Positions 1 to 9,335 of a stretch of DNA of 64,000 bases are shown in pieces. Position 1 is the first letter of the stretch. Every line of letters starts with the position of its first letter. Position numbers and translations under genes: made by a program. Location of the stretch: NCBI GenBank assembly GCA_900498135.1, contig LR026961.1, positions 2,216,693 to 2,280,692 of the forward strand, written 5' to 3'. The DNA comes from an uncultured Desulfatiglans sp. GTDB lineage: Bacteria > Desulfobacterota > DSM-4660 > Desulfatiglandales > Desulfatiglandaceae. The notes under the pieces were generated by a model. That model had not been told where the DNA came from, searched no databases, and saw nothing but the letters and a program-made list of their open reading frames with translations.

Positions 1-800
1 AGGCACTGGGGATAGACTTCGTCGAGATCGAGGATTGGAATTGCTGCGGAGCTAGCATCTCCTATGTTGGAGCCGGCGACCTTTCCATCAAGGTTTTGAA
101 CGCGCGAAATCTTGCGCTAGCTGAAAAACAGGGCGGATACGATATCGTTGCACCCTGCAGTTCCTGTTATATCCAGATGATCAAGGTGAATCACGAGATA
201 CAGGAAAGTGAAAGCCTCGCTGCCCAAGTGAACGAGATCCTCGCCGAAGCCGGGCTGCATTACAGCGGAAAGGTGCGGGTACGGCACATCCTCGATGTGT
301 TGTATCACGACATCGGCACAGACAGGATCAAGGAGAGGGCGGTCAAGCCGCTGAACGGTCTGAAGGTGGCCGGGTATGTCGGCTGCCAGTCGGTTCGGCC
401 TTACGGGGAGTATGACAGTGTCGAGAGACCCGTTATTCAAGACCGCATCCTGAATGCCATTGGTGCGGAGGCGGTTCCCTTTCCGAAAAAGATGCGGTGC
501 TGCGGCTCCGGCATCTTCCTGACAGAGATGGATCACTGTATGCATCTGGTCAAAGATATCCTGGATGATGCCCTCGTCCATGGTGCGAAGCTCGTTTCGA
601 CGGTTTGTCCCATGTGTGCGATGAATCTTGAGAACTACCAATCGCGGATCAACAAGGCGTTGGGGACACGTTTCGATGTTCCCATCGTTTATCTGACCCA
701 ATTGATGGCTGCGGCCTTCGGGATGGATCTGAAGAAGGACGCTGCGCTGGACTACAACATCATCCCGCCTGAGACGTTGATCCAAGCCGCTCTAGGATGA
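1..800 (+). CDS. hdrB: Heterodisulfide reductase subunit B-like protein (CCG domains), 5' end missing
   Basis: The reading frame is open from base 3 and runs off the left edge, so the N-terminus is not in the window. It encodes the end of one cysteine-rich CCG domain (WNCCGA near the edge, then CSSCY) and a complete second one (CVGCQ in the form GCQSVRP, then RCCGSG, then CPMCAMN). This double-CCG layout is that of HdrB of CoB-CoM heterodisulfide reductase and its homologues in sulfate reducers and syntrophs. There the cysteines hold non-cubane 4Fe-4S clusters that reduce a disulfide or act in flavin-based electron bifurcation. Partners such as HdrA or HdrC would be expected to the left. A strong terminator follows at 823-872, so this is the last gene of its operon. 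The family call is firm; the physiological electron partner is unknown. Confidence 0.9.
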   Translation, partial: ALGIDFVEIEDWNCCGASISYVGAGDLSIKVLNARNLALAEKQGGYDIVAPCSSCYIQMIKVNHEIQESESLAAQVNEILAEAGLHYSGKVRVRHILDVLYHDIGTDRIKERAVKPLNGLKVAGYVGCQSVRPYGEYDSVERPVIQDRILNAIGAEAVPFPKKMRCCGSGIFLTEMDHCMHLVKDILDDALVHGAKLVSTVCPMCAMNLENYQSRINKALGTRFDVPIVYLTQLMAAAFGMDLKKDAALDYNIIPPETLIQAALG

Positions 801-822
801 TGTGACATTTTGGAACGTTCTT

Positions 823-872
823 GAGAACCAAATCCGACGGGGCTCTACCGCTTGGGTTTGGTTCTCTTTTTT
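823..872 (+). terminator. Rho-independent terminator after hdrB
   Basis: Two arms of about 13 bp, GAGAACCAAATCC and GGGTTTGGTTCTC (one G-T wobble), enclose a loop of about 19 nt and are followed directly by a T6 run. It lies 22 bases after the hdrB stop and fits a strong intrinsic terminator for the plus strand. Confidence 0.85.
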
Positions 873-915
873 CCTCCGTTACGAGGAGGCTCGATGACGG
901 GGAGATAGGGAGGCG

Positions 916-1188
916 ATGGTGACGGAAGATAAAGAAAGATGTCCGCATTGCGGTGAGGCGTTGCTCAAATGGAGGCCCCCGGAGAATTCGACCTGGGATA
1001 CGGAATTTCAGTGGGTATGTTTCAATGACGAATGTCCCTATTACACAAGGGGCTGGGATCACATGCTCAAAACACAGAACATCAAGGCATCCTACCGGTA
1101 CAGGAAGGATCCTCATACAGGGGCGAGCGGACCGCTTCCGTGCTGGTCCCAGGAGGCCCACAAGGACCACATTATCTCCGATGACTGA
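916..1188 (+). CDS. Small zinc-ribbon (Ogr/Delta-like) protein
   Basis: This 90-residue protein has two cysteine pairs, CPHC near residue 9 and a CFNDEC motif near residue 35, spaced as in a four-cysteine zinc ribbon. The second pair is followed by a PYYTRGW segment. Its shape resembles small Ogr/Delta-like zinc-finger proteins that sit beside hdr genes in deltaproteobacteria; that comparison is from memory, not a search. The start at ATG 916 follows GGGAGGCG. It lies behind the hdrB terminator, so it probably has its own transcription. Function unknown; DNA or protein binding is possible. Confidence 0.75.
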   Translation: MVTEDKERCPHCGEALLKWRPPENSTWDTEFQWVCFNDECPYYTRGWDHMLKTQNIKASYRYRKDPHTGASGPLPCWSQEAHKDHIISDD

Positions 1189-1195
1189 CAAGATG

Positions 1196-1234
1196 CCCCC
1201 CTGGTCGAGTGTAGCTTTGCTACGGAAAGGGGGG
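1196..1234. terminator. Hairpin between the zinc-ribbon and SEC-C genes
   Basis: CCCCCC at 1196-1201 can pair with GGGGGG at 1229-1234, and an inner TGTAGC/GCTACG stem gives a long imperfect hairpin eight bases after the preceding stop codon. There is no T tract, so termination is only a guess. The rest of 1189-1437 shows nothing I recognise. Confidence 0.4.
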
Positions 1235-1437
1235 TGAAGTGCGCCGACTCCTCCTGTCTGCAGAGCAAAGGACGTAGAGGCATAGGGCTCTTTTCCTGTA
1301 AAGAGGGGGATCTCCAGACTTCATTTTTACTTGTGGATAGTGGGTGATCTGCTTTGCGAGGGCGCAGGAGCAGACCGAAAGATGAATGGTATGATGGGTC
1401 CAAGGACTCGGCTGTAGGGGCCGACGGAAAGGTGTAC

Positions 1438-2202
1438 ATGAGAAAGATCGGGAGAAATGACCCTTGCCCTTGCGGCAGCGGCAAAAAGTTCAAGAAATGC
1501 CACCTCGGGCGGGAGGACGAGCTCTTCCAAAAGGAGGACGGTGCGTTTGCGGCGGATTTGAGCGCCCGTATCACGGCTCTGCCCGAGGTGGATTATGGCG
1601 ACGCCCATGAAATGGTCCGTGCTTTGGACCTGCAAACGTTGAGCAGGGGAGAATTCGGGATTCGGTTCGTGGATCTGAAGGCCTATCAGGAACTCGAAGT
1701 AAACGGAGAGACAGGGAGCGAGTCCAGACAGGATGCAACCGGTGGGGTTCTGATCAATCTCTTGAAGACGCGTCCGAGCGACCCGGCGCATATGTATATT
1801 GCGATTTCCCCCGATATCGGAAAGAGCGCCCTGGCGCATCAGATCGCCCATGTCTTGGACTATGCGGTGGGCTCGGGTTTGATTCCTGGATCGATGAGGG
1901 CGCTCAGTTACGAATTGGGGATTCCTATCGACCAGCTCGAACATCCCCAGGAATTCGGTTACTGGCTGCGTTATGTCCGTGAAAAACTCGGGATCGAACT
2001 GGATGCAGACGATACGGTGATCGACTTTCTTTATGAAAACCGGATGCTTGTCAAAGGGCGTGATATAGAAAAACAGGACATGGCTGCCCTCAAGGACCAG
2101 TCCCAGCGGATATTCAAGTTTCTGTCTCAGAAAGGCCCGGAGCTGGATGCACTTATTTGTGAGAAGCCGGGTTATATCGGCAGCCGTCTTGCGGCGGATT
2201 GA
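1438..2202 (+). CDS. SEC-C motif protein of unknown function
   Basis: With the ATG at 1438 the protein is 254 residues and opens with a textbook SEC-C zinc motif: [13 protein letters not shown] at residues 10-22 (Cys10, Cys12, Cys21, His22). In SecA this motif binds zinc and the chaperone SecB; in stand-alone proteins it is a general protein-interaction module. The frame stays open back to 1354, but the extra 28 residues look non-coding and GGAAAGG sits just ahead of 1438, so I chose the internal start. The remaining 230 residues are mixed helical sequence I do not recognise. The gene converges on the YkgJ pair. The SEC-C call is firm; the role is unknown. Confidence 0.75.
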   Translation: MRKIGRNDPCPCGSGKKFKKCHLGREDELFQKEDGAFAADLSARITALPEVDYGDAHEMVRALDLQTLSRGEFGIRFVDLKAYQELEVNGETGSESRQDATGGVLINLLKTRPSDPAHMYIAISPDIGKSALAHQIAHVLDYAVGSGLIPGSMRALSYELGIPIDQLEHPQEFGYWLRYVREKLGIELDADDTVIDFLYENRMLVKGRDIEKQDMAALKDQSQRIFKFLSQKGPELDALICEKPGYIGSRLAAD

Positions 2203-2220
2203 AGATGCGCCGCAAGACGG
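2184..2220. repeat. Perfect 13-bp inverted repeat spanning the SEC-C stop codon
   Basis: CCGTCTTGCGGCG (2184-2196) and CGCCGCAAGACGG (2208-2220) are exact reverse complements around an 11-nt loop that contains the TGA stop of the SEC-C gene. A second, slightly bulged hairpin (CTGCTTGAGCG with CGCTCGAAGCAG) follows at about 2234-2270. Both sit between convergent genes and may act as a bidirectional terminator, although no T tract is visible. Confidence 0.65.
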
Positions 2221-2281
2221 TTGGATTGAAAGGCTGCTTGAGCGAAAACGCTTCGTTGCGCTCGAAGCAGTCTGCTTCGGT

Positions 2282-3091
2282 TCATTTTTGTAAGATGTTC
2301 ATCGTTTGTTCGCCGAATAGGCTGAAGCGAAGCCAGCGGAAGGCGAATTGGAGCAGCTCTTCATCCCGGGTGCGCAGCTTTTCTTGGAGTTCAGTATCGA
2401 CGTCAAAATGACGCAGAAAACTACTGCCGAACAGAAATGATCGAAATCTGTCCAAATCGTAAGAGGCCATAAAAAACATCTGGATGTTTCGTTCCGTGGC
2501 CGCTTTCATGACGAACGGTTTCGCGGCGGTTACAATCCTCGACCAGGCGTCATTCATCCGGCTGTAGTCGTTAAGTCCTTCATGTGAAAGCCATTCCCGC
2601 AAGGTCCACTCCCGAGCTTCGGCAAACCCTTTGCAATGAGGTTCTTTGACAAGGAAAAACCGCTCTTGCGCAGCGGGCTGAGCCTCCGTGAACGCCGAGG
2701 CGCGCCCGACAGGATAAAGTCGGCAGGCGGAAGGCCTGTCCTCGTAAACGGTGCAGCCAGCCGTAGAGACGAAAGGGCAGCGGCCTCCTTCAGCGTCCTG
2801 CATGCGAAGCCTGACCATCGGGAAGCGTGCGCCGGTATCGAAGAGTGTTTCCGTGTGGACCTCCAGGAATTTTCCAGAGGGCATCCCGAGACGGCGCTTA
2901 AGGCGCAATATGTCGTAGGGCGTCAGGATCAGGCGCAGTTTCGCACAGCAGGCGGTGAAGCAGGAGATTCCGGGATGGCAGTCGAAACGGAAGCTCTGAC
3001 CGGATTCGAGTGGCACGAACTGCGCCTTGGGCGGGTCGGTGTGAGCGGAGGAATTTAGGCTTGATGCTGGAGTATCGGAAGTATGAGTCAT
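2282..3091 (-). CDS. YkgJ-family cysteine-cluster protein, copy B
   Basis: The 269-residue protein carries the YkgJ signature: a CX5CX3CC cluster near residues 38-49 (in the context FDC...ISCFTACC) and a downstream CPFV...GCTVYEDRPSACRLYP segment. The cysteines of this family are thought to bind zinc or an Fe-S cluster; the biochemical role is not settled. Its start overlaps the end of the upstream paralogue by the four bases ATGA, so the two are translationally coupled. It shares the whole domain layout with copy A, including the LTPYD segment and the C-terminal DLDRFR/FLFGSSFL region, so the pair arose by tandem duplication. Function unknown. Confidence 0.85.
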   Translation of the reverse strand: MTHTSDTPASSLNSSAHTDPPKAQFVPLESGQSFRFDCHPGISCFTACCAKLRLILTPYDILRLKRRLGMPSGKFLEVHTETLFDTGARFPMVRLRMQDAEGGRCPFVSTAGCTVYEDRPSACRLYPVGRASAFTEAQPAAQERFFLVKEPHCKGFAEAREWTLREWLSHEGLNDYSRMNDAWSRIVTAAKPFVMKAATERNIQMFFMASYDLDRFRSFLFGSSFLRHFDVDTELQEKLRTRDEELLQFAFRWLRFSLFGEQTMNILQK

Positions 3092-3945
3092 TTTACACCC
3101 GGCGCACCTTCCTTGACGGTGAGGGTTTTTTTACCGAATATTCCGAACTGAATCCAGTCATAACTGAATTTAAGAAGTTCGAGATCGCTGCGAAGCATCT
3201 TCTGGATGCGGTTCGGGTCGACCTCGAAGCGCTGTAGAAAGGAGCTGTTGAAGACGAATTCGCGAAATTTGTCCAGGTTATAGAGCGCCATGAACAACAT
3301 TTTGAGAATCTGCGGGTTGTCGATATCGGGACTCTGGGCTTTCAACGGGGCAGTTATCTCAGTGAACAGGGCATTCGTCTGATCATAGATAGGGATTCCC
3401 TGGTCGACGAGCCAGTCGGCTATGCGCCAGCGTTTCTGTTGCAGAAGGCCTTTGCAGCGGGATGAGTCGGTGATCAGACGAAAGGTGCCGTCATCGTTCA
3501 TGTCGAGCGGGAACATACGACAGGCCCATGGTCGATCGACATAGACACGGCATCCCTGGGGTCCGACGAGTGAGCATTTCTTGTCGTCTTCGTTCATTTT
3601 AAGGACAACCATCGGGATGAGTCGATTGGGCTTGGGAAGGACGAGCGTATGGCGGTCCAGGAATTCATCCGATGACATTCCCAGGCTGTTTTTCATCCTG
3701 AGAAGATCGTAGGGTGTCAGCACGATCGTTACGTCGCGGCAGCACTGCGTGAAGCAGGGAACTTCGGGAGAACAGTCGAACTGGAAGGTGAAATCAGGGT
3801 CCATCCTTTCCATCTGGGGGTCGGTCTGTTTCATATCATGCTTCATGGAATTTTTCGATCCTTTCAATCCAGGTGTTTTTCGGGGAACAAATCGCTTGAC
3901 TAGAGCGTGGAGATCGATTTTTATACGGGAGCGTCGAGACCCCAA
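3088..3945 (-). CDS. YkgJ-family cysteine-cluster protein, copy A
   Basis: This 285-residue protein is the upstream member of the tandem pair. It has the cluster FDCSPEVPCFTQCC, then LTPYDLLRMKNSLGM and GCRVYVDRPWACRMFP, all diagnostic of the YkgJ (CxxCxxCC) family. The first 33 residues are basic and poorly conserved in style. An alternative ATG at 3846 (protein beginning MKHDMKQ) has an AAAGGA element about 13 bases upstream and may be the true start. It diverges from ndk with about 125 bp between them. The family is common in deltaproteobacteria as strings of paralogues; metal binding is likely, the reaction is unknown. Confidence 0.85.
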   Translation of the reverse strand: MGSRRSRIKIDLHALVKRFVPRKTPGLKGSKNSMKHDMKQTDPQMERMDPDFTFQFDCSPEVPCFTQCCRDVTIVLTPYDLLRMKNSLGMSSDEFLDRHTLVLPKPNRLIPMVVLKMNEDDKKCSLVGPQGCRVYVDRPWACRMFPLDMNDDGTFRLITDSSRCKGLLQQKRWRIADWLVDQGIPIYDQTNALFTEITAPLKAQSPDIDNPQILKMLFMALYNLDKFREFVFNSSFLQRFEVDPNRIQKMLRSDLELLKFSYDWIQFGIFGKKTLTVKEGAPGVK

Positions 3946-4069
3946 CGCGCTTCTGCTGCCGTAAAATCAGCCTCTTATGCTGCTCCTGTCTGTGATTGCA
4001 GGAGGTCTATAGCAGCAAAGAAACGGAGGGGTCAACCAAATAATACGAGCAAAGGAGCAAAGATTCACC

Positions 4070-4483
4070 ATGGAACGGACACTGGCGATTATCAAACCGG
4101 ACGGTGTGGCGCGCCAACTTGTTGGCACGGTCATTCAGAGGCTGGAGCAGGAGGGTATCTGCGTGGCCGGAATGAAGATGATCCGTCTGACAAAAGCGCA
4201 GGCCAAAGGTTTTTACAAAGTCCACGAAGGCAAGCCCTTCTTCGATAGCGTCACGGATTTCATGTCCTCAGGTCCGTGTGTCGTCATGGTTCTGGAGGGC
4301 GAGGATGTCATTGCGCTCTACAGAAAAATCATGGGGGCCACGGATTTCAAGAAAGCGGCTGAGGGGACCATCAGAAGGGACTTCGCCACCGATATCGAGA
4401 AGAACGTCGTCCACGGCTCAGACTCTCCGGAGACGGCCGCTTTCGAGATCGGGTATTTCTTCAGCGCAATGGAGGTGGGTTAA
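4070..4483 (+). CDS. ndk: Nucleoside diphosphate kinase
   Basis: Transfers the gamma-phosphate of ATP to NDPs through a phosphohistidine, balancing NTP and dNTP pools in the cytosol. The 137-residue length is standard. The N-terminal ERTLAIIKPDGV strand and the active-site NVVHGSDSPE loop with His115 are present. A GGAG-like element (AAAGGAG) precedes the ATG. It is a single-gene unit closed by a terminator at 4509-4536 and diverges from the YkgJ pair. Confidence 0.98.
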   Translation: MERTLAIIKPDGVARQLVGTVIQRLEQEGICVAGMKMIRLTKAQAKGFYKVHEGKPFFDSVTDFMSSGPCVVMVLEGEDVIALYRKIMGATDFKKAAEGTIRRDFATDIEKNVVHGSDSPETAAFEIGYFFSAMEVG

Positions 4484-4508
4484 TCTCTGCTGAACGTTCA
4501 TAAAACAA

Positions 4509-4536
4509 GGGGCCGGCTCATTTGAGCGGCCCCTTT
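4509..4536 (+). terminator. Rho-independent terminator after ndk
   Basis: GGGGCCGGCTC and GAGCGGCCCC pair with one bulged G around an ATTT loop, followed by TTT. It lies 25 bases after the ndk stop and also faces the end of the convergent small membrane-protein gene. Confidence 0.75.
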
Positions 4537-4583
4537 CTGAATAAACCGCGCTTAATCGGCATCCATCGGCGGGGAAAGGCGGC

Positions 4584-4877
4584 TCAAGAAGCTGATGCAC
4601 CTTCGTCTTCGAGCTTCTTTTTCTCTGCTTTCAGATCCTCGATTTCACGTTTCAAGGAATCGACCTCGGACTTCAGCCCAGAACCGCTATCGTCGAAGCT
4701 TTCCGCGGCCTTTTTGTCTTTGATTTCTTCGAAGCCGAGATAAGCTGCCAGGGCGCCGCCAAGAATCAGCATAACGGGCACTGCTCCCATCAGGAGATGA
4801 AGGAAGGCTTCCCACCACAAAAAGATCCCAATGACGCCCAACACGAACGCGGCCAATCCACCAGCTAATGCGACCAT
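4584..4877 (-). CDS. Small membrane protein with C-terminal coiled coil
   Basis: The 97-residue product has two hydrophobic segments (about residues 3-24 and 28-48) and then a charged heptad-like tail, about residues 58-92, rich in Lys, Glu and Leu. This suggests two membrane helices and a cytoplasmic coiled coil. A clear GAGGAGG ribosome-binding site lies about 8 bases before the ATG. No enzymatic motif is visible and no function can be assigned. It is convergent with ndk. Confidence 0.65.
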   Translation of the reverse strand: MVALAGGLAAFVLGVIGIFLWWEAFLHLLMGAVPVMLILGGALAAYLGFEEIKDKKAAESFDDSGSGLKSEVDSLKREIEDLKAEKKKLEDEGASAS

Positions 4878-5738
4878 TCTTCAATCCTCCTCAAATTACG
4901 TGAAAAGTGAAAAATCCTCCCAAGTGTGCATCTCAGCCACAAACGTCGGATCAAAGGCAGCGAGATTCAACTGCCTGCCAGTTGCGGTGCACACCCTTCG
5001 TGGTCAGACAAATCAGCGCATCGAGCGTTACAGCTACGCCGCGAGGCCAACCACTCCCCTCGAGCGGCTGAAGCACATGCAAAATGAAGCTTCAAAGCTA
5101 ACAGTTTCCATCTGGAAATGGTCTTTTTGGCCCATCACGGCGTCAATCTGCACATTTGCTTGTGCGGCGACCTGCAGGTCGCCTCCGCGCAAACGCTTGA
5201 TTTCCTGGAAATTGACTAAAAACCCTCATTTCCGAATCAGAAACTGAGTCCTAACACGGAATCATTTCCGGATGGATACTGAATACGAATCCATAGGCCT
5301 CAGACCAAAAACCCCGCCTGTCATCAAGCGGCGACCGGACTAACGGGCTGCAACTCCTAACCTTCACCTTTGCTTCTACCATAAGGCTCTTGCCTTTTCA
5401 AGCGCATAATGCCAATATGCAAAATAAGGCCGGTGTCGGGGATCGGTCGCTTCTGGCCCTTCGTACTTGCGTTGCCCCGGTTCCCCGCACGGTGATATCC
5501 GGACCTGGGACGGCCAAACGGGCGGGTCTGCCGGATTGTGCCTTTAGCGAAAACACGGCTCACGCGGTTTTCGGCCGATCTGAAAGGTTTCATGGCGCGA
5601 CTGTCCGGCGGTCTTTCCCGACGGTTAATGGAGGGGCAACATTAGAGGTATTCTGTGAAAACCGCCGATTTTTGGTGTTCGAAAGAGCTAGCGCCATAAA
5701 AAGGGGGAAATTTGTCGGTTTTTTCTGCTTTATCGGGT
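4878..5738. other. Gene-free stretch holding one dispersed repeat copy
   Basis: No convincing gene is present. Short open frames on both strands have no ribosome-binding site, and some overlap the repeat at 5104-5244. A solo end-like sequence (ATTTCCGGATGGATA) lies near 5263-5278, just outside the repeat. The rest holds nothing I recognise. Confidence 0.6.
5104..5244 (+). repeat. Dispersed structured repeat, copy 1 (short form, no module)
   Basis: This 141-bp copy begins GTTTCCATCTGGAAATGG and ends CATTTCCGAATCAGAAAC, so the ends are inverted repeats. Inside are CTTTTTGGCCCAT, a CACATTTGCTTGTGC segment, the perfect 16-bp palindrome GCGACCTGCAGGTCGC, then CGCGCAAACGCTTGATTTCC and AAAACCCTCATTTCC. 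The two halves fold onto each other as one long imperfect hairpin. It shares every block with the six other copies in this window. Confidence 0.9.
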
Positions 5739-5767
5739 TTGAATTTGTCGGCGTTTACCATTAACTT
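5739..5767 (+). promoter_or_regulatory. Possible promoter for the tRNA-tuf operon
   Basis: TTGAAT (5739-5744) and TAACTT (5762-5767) are separated by 17 bases and would start transcription about 10 bases before the first tRNA. Spacing is ideal, but both hexamers are weak matches, so this is only a candidate. Confidence 0.3.
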
Positions 5768-5784
5768 GCACATTTACGCTTTTG

Positions 5785-5860
5785 GCCAGCGTAGCTCAGA
5801 CGGCAGAGCAACTGACTTGTAATCAGTGGGTCGGGGGTTCGATTCCCTCCGCTGGCTCCA
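5785..5860 (+). tRNA. tRNA-Thr (anticodon TGT)
   Basis: The cloverleaf is complete: acceptor arms GCCAGCG/CGCTGGC, anticodon stem ACTGA/TCAGT with loop CTTGTAA (anticodon TGT), T-loop GTTCGATTC, and an encoded CCA end. It is the first of four tRNAs upstream of tuf. Confidence 0.97.
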
Positions 5861-5907
5861 TATGTGAGCATAAATGAGGCGGTTTCGGAATTGAAATGTT
5901 TCTGATT

Positions 5908-5992
5908 GGAGAGGTTCCCGAGCGGCCAAAGGGAGCAGACTGTAAATCTGCCGGCGAAGCCTTCGGAGGTTCGAATCCTCCCCTCTCCACCA
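5908..5992 (+). tRNA. tRNA-Tyr (anticodon GTA)
   Basis: Acceptor arms GGAGAGG/CCTCTCC, anticodon loop TGTAAA in CAGACTGTAAATCTG (GTA), a long variable arm as expected for a class II tRNA, GTTCGAATC T-loop and an encoded CCA. Confidence 0.97.
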
Positions 5993-6015
5993 TAATTATT
6001 CCTTTATAGGGATTG

Positions 6016-6092
6016 GCGGGAATAGCTCAGTTGGCTAGAGCGTCAGCCTTCCAAGCTGAGGGTCGCGGGTTCGAATCCCGTTTCCCGCTCCA
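6016..6092 (+). tRNA. tRNA-Gly (anticodon TCC)
   Basis: Acceptor arms GCGGGAA/TTCCCGC, anticodon loop CTTCCAA (TCC), GTTCGAATC T-loop and an encoded CCA. Confidence 0.97.
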
Positions 6093-6195
6093 AATTGAGA
6101 GAAGCCCGATCAGGTGCCGGTGCGGTGCCGCGGGCTTGTAGTGCGCTCAAGAGGTGCGGCCCTGCCGACCTTTGAGCGCGGCCATCGGGCCGAAC

Positions 6196-6272
6196 GCCCA
6201 CGTAGCTCAGTAGGTAGAGCACATCCTTGGTAAGGATGAGGTTCACCGGTTCGATCCCGGTCGTGGGCTCCA
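6196..6272 (+). tRNA. tRNA-Thr (anticodon GGT)
   Basis: Acceptor arms GCCCACG/CGTGGGC, anticodon stem CATCC/GGATG with loop TTGGTAA (GGT), GTTCGATCC T-loop and an encoded CCA. It lies about 100 bases ahead of tuf copy 1. Thr-Tyr-Gly-Thr-tuf is a classic bacterial order. Confidence 0.97.
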
Positions 6273-6373
6273 GTTATTTGAGTGGATCGCTCTCCGCAGC
6301 GTGGAGGCACAGGCCCTTGTGCGAATTTGAGTTTCAGCTCGAGCAAGTGACCGATCTTCAAGGAGGATAGGAG

Positions 6374-7567
<1,194 letters not shown>

Positions 7568-7582
7568 GGAGAGACTTGGGGC

Positions 7583-7732
7583 ATGCGAGATATCATTACC
7601 CTGGCCTGTGAACAGTGTAAGAACAAAAATTACACCACGACCAAGAATAAGCGGAAGACACCGGACAAACTCGCTTTCAAGAAGTACTGTGCGTTCTGCC
7701 GTACCCACACGGTGCACAAGGAAACGAAATAG
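7583..7732 (+). CDS. rpmG: 50S ribosomal protein L33
   Basis: The 49-residue protein has the zinc-binding (C+) form of L33, with Cys9, Cys12, Cys36 and Cys39 in two CxxC pairs. It sits at the surface of the large subunit near the E site. It lies 15 bases after tuf and before tRNA-Trp, the standard rpmG-trnW-secE order. Confidence 0.97.
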   Translation: MRDIITLACEQCKNKNYTTTKNKRKTPDKLAFKKYCAFCRTHTVHKETK

Positions 7733-7747
7733 CGTATTTGTTCCTGC

Positions 7748-7824
7748 AGGCCAGTAGCTCTAACGGCTAGAGCACCGGACTCCAAATCCGGGTGTTGGGG
7801 GTTCGAATCCCTCCTGGCCTGCCA
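7748..7824 (+). tRNA. tRNA-Trp (anticodon CCA)
   Basis: Acceptor arms AGGCCAG/CTGGCCT, anticodon stem CCGGA/TCCGG with loop CTCCAAA (CCA), GTTCGAATC T-loop and encoded CCA. It is placed between rpmG and secE. Confidence 0.97.
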
Positions 7825-7897
7825 TTTTTTATTGGGCCTTTTCCTGCCACGTCTGACGGGCGGATGAACCGGAACAGCTGAGCATATCGAGAGGCAG

Positions 7898-8209
7898 ATG
7901 AAAACCCAGGAGCAGATTGGAAAGACGGACGGCGGGAAGGCGGGGGCCAAGACGCCGGTCGCCCGCGGAGGGGCCAAGAAGGCATCGGACAAGACCCCGC
8001 GAAAAGAGCGGTCCATTACCGTCTACATTCAGAGGGCCCGTCAATTCCTTAGAGAGGTCAAGATAGAACTGAGGAAGGTGAAGTGGCCTACTCGCAAGGA
8101 GTTGATTGCCTCGACGAGCGTTGTCATCGTGCTGGTGATGATCATTTCCTTTTATCTGGGCCTCGTGGATTTCGGTCTGATAAAGATCATCAAAGGAATT
8201 GTAGGTTAA
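7898..8209 (+). CDS. secE: Preprotein translocase subunit SecE
   Basis: SecE is the clamp subunit of the SecYEG channel in the inner membrane. At 103 residues it has a Lys/Gly-rich tail of about 45 residues, the conserved amphipathic FLREVKIELRKVKWPTRKE segment, and one C-terminal membrane helix (about residues 72-95). This is the single-helix form typical of most bacteria outside enterics. Its partner secY is at 32277. It is followed by nusG after 135 bases. Confidence 0.97.
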   Translation: MKTQEQIGKTDGGKAGAKTPVARGGAKKASDKTPRKERSITVYIQRARQFLREVKIELRKVKWPTRKELIASTSVVIVLVMIISFYLGLVDFGLIKIIKGIVG

Positions 8210-8344
8210 AAATTCCGCGATCCGGCCGACCTTTGGGACAGAAAATCTGCCTGCACCGTGGTCAACCGATCAGATCACCGGTGCGTTCTTTGACCTGGTC
8301 GCCGGGGATCCGGTGGCTGATTCAATACCAAGTCGGGTGTCCTT

Positions 8345-8875
8345 GTGGAATTGAAATGGTATATTGTACATACCTACTCGGGGTTTGAGAACAAGGTCAA
8401 GCGGAACCTCGAAGAGCGGATCAAAACGCTCGGGCAGGAGGACCTGTTCGGGCGGATTCTCGTTCCGACCGAACAAGTCGTCGAATTGAAGAAAGGGCAG
8501 AAAAAGACCTCTTCGAGGAAGTTCTACCCGGGCTATATTCTCGTTCAGATGATCCTCAGCGACGAGACCTGGCATACCGTAATGGACACGGCTAAGGTGA
8601 CCGGTTTCGTCGGAGGCGGTATCAAGCCCAGCCCCATACCGGATGCAGAGGCAGAGGTAATCCTGCGCCAGATGGAAGAAGGGGTGAGTCGCCCCAAGCC
8701 TCGTTTTCGGTTCGAGGAAGGGGATGAGGTGCGGGTTGTAGACGGACCTTTCAGCAATTTCCAGGGCATTGTCGAAGAGGTCAAGCCTGACAAAGAGAAA
8801 TTGCGCGTACTCATTACGATATTCGGACGGCCCACGCCTGTCGAATTGGATTTCATTCAGGTCAAGAAGATTTAA
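8345..8875 (+). CDS. nusG: Transcription termination/antitermination factor NusG
   Basis: NusG bridges RNA polymerase to Rho or to the ribosome through S10. The 176 residues contain the NGN domain ([15 protein letters not shown] at the start, [10 protein letters not shown]) and a C-terminal KOW domain ([16 protein letters not shown]). Translation appears to start at GTG 8345, directly before a Glu-Leu-Lys-Trp sequence usual for the family; no strong Shine-Dalgarno is visible there. It is followed nine bases on by rplK. Confidence 0.97.
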   Translation: MELKWYIVHTYSGFENKVKRNLEERIKTLGQEDLFGRILVPTEQVVELKKGQKKTSSRKFYPGYILVQMILSDETWHTVMDTAKVTGFVGGGIKPSPIPDAEAEVILRQMEEGVSRPKPRFRFEEGDEVRVVDGPFSNFQGIVEEVKPDKEKLRVLITIFGRPTPVELDFIQVKKI

Positions 8876-8886
8876 AGAGGTACATG

Positions 8887-9315
8887 ATGGCAAAAAAAAT
8901 CATCGGTTCAGTGAAGCTTCAGGTAAAGGGTGGGCAGGCCAACCCGTCGCCTCCGATCGGCCCGGCCCTGGGTCAGCACGGCGTGAATATCGCTGAATTC
9001 TGTAAGGCCTTCAACGCGCGTACGCAGGATCAGATGGGTACCGTCATTCCGGTGGTTATCACCATCTACGCGGACCGCTCTTTTTCCTTCATTACGAAGA
9101 CACCGCCGGCCTCCGTCCTTCTGAAACAGGTTGCAAAGATCGCCAAAGGGTCCTCCGTTCCGAACAAGGATAAGGTCGCTACGGTGACGCGGCAACAGAT
9201 TGAAGAGATCGCCAGACTCAAATTTGAAGATCTGAATGCCTATGACATCGATGCCGCCGCCAAAATCATAGAGGGCACAGCGCGCAGCATGGGCATTAAC
9301 GTAGGTGAGGCTTAG
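8887..9315 (+). CDS. rplK: 50S ribosomal protein L11
   Basis: L11 forms the base of the GTPase-associated centre with 23S helices 43-44. The 142-residue protein has the proline-rich [13 protein letters not shown] motif near the N-terminus. Two adjacent ATG codons (8884 and 8887) are possible; the second gives better spacing from AAAGAGG and the usual MAKK start. rplA follows after 20 bases. Confidence 0.97.
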   Translation: MAKKIIGSVKLQVKGGQANPSPPIGPALGQHGVNIAEFCKAFNARTQDQMGTVIPVVITIYADRSFSFITKTPPASVLLKQVAKIAKGSSVPNKDKVATVTRQQIEEIARLKFEDLNAYDIDAAAKIIEGTARSMGINVGEA

Positions 9316-9335
9316 CCCGGGAGGACGATTGAGAG

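Noticed and set aside
4831-5247. Protein-like frames shared between 4831-5247 and 39464-39673 (both reading CTFACAA and RKRLIS)
   Set aside because: The shared part lies entirely within repeat copies 1 and 3; the similarity is repeat DNA read in one frame, not a conserved protein.
5357-5764. Open frames on both strands at 5357-5764 as genes before the tRNA operon
   Set aside because: They overlap each other antisense, lack ribosome-binding sites and show no recognisable motif.
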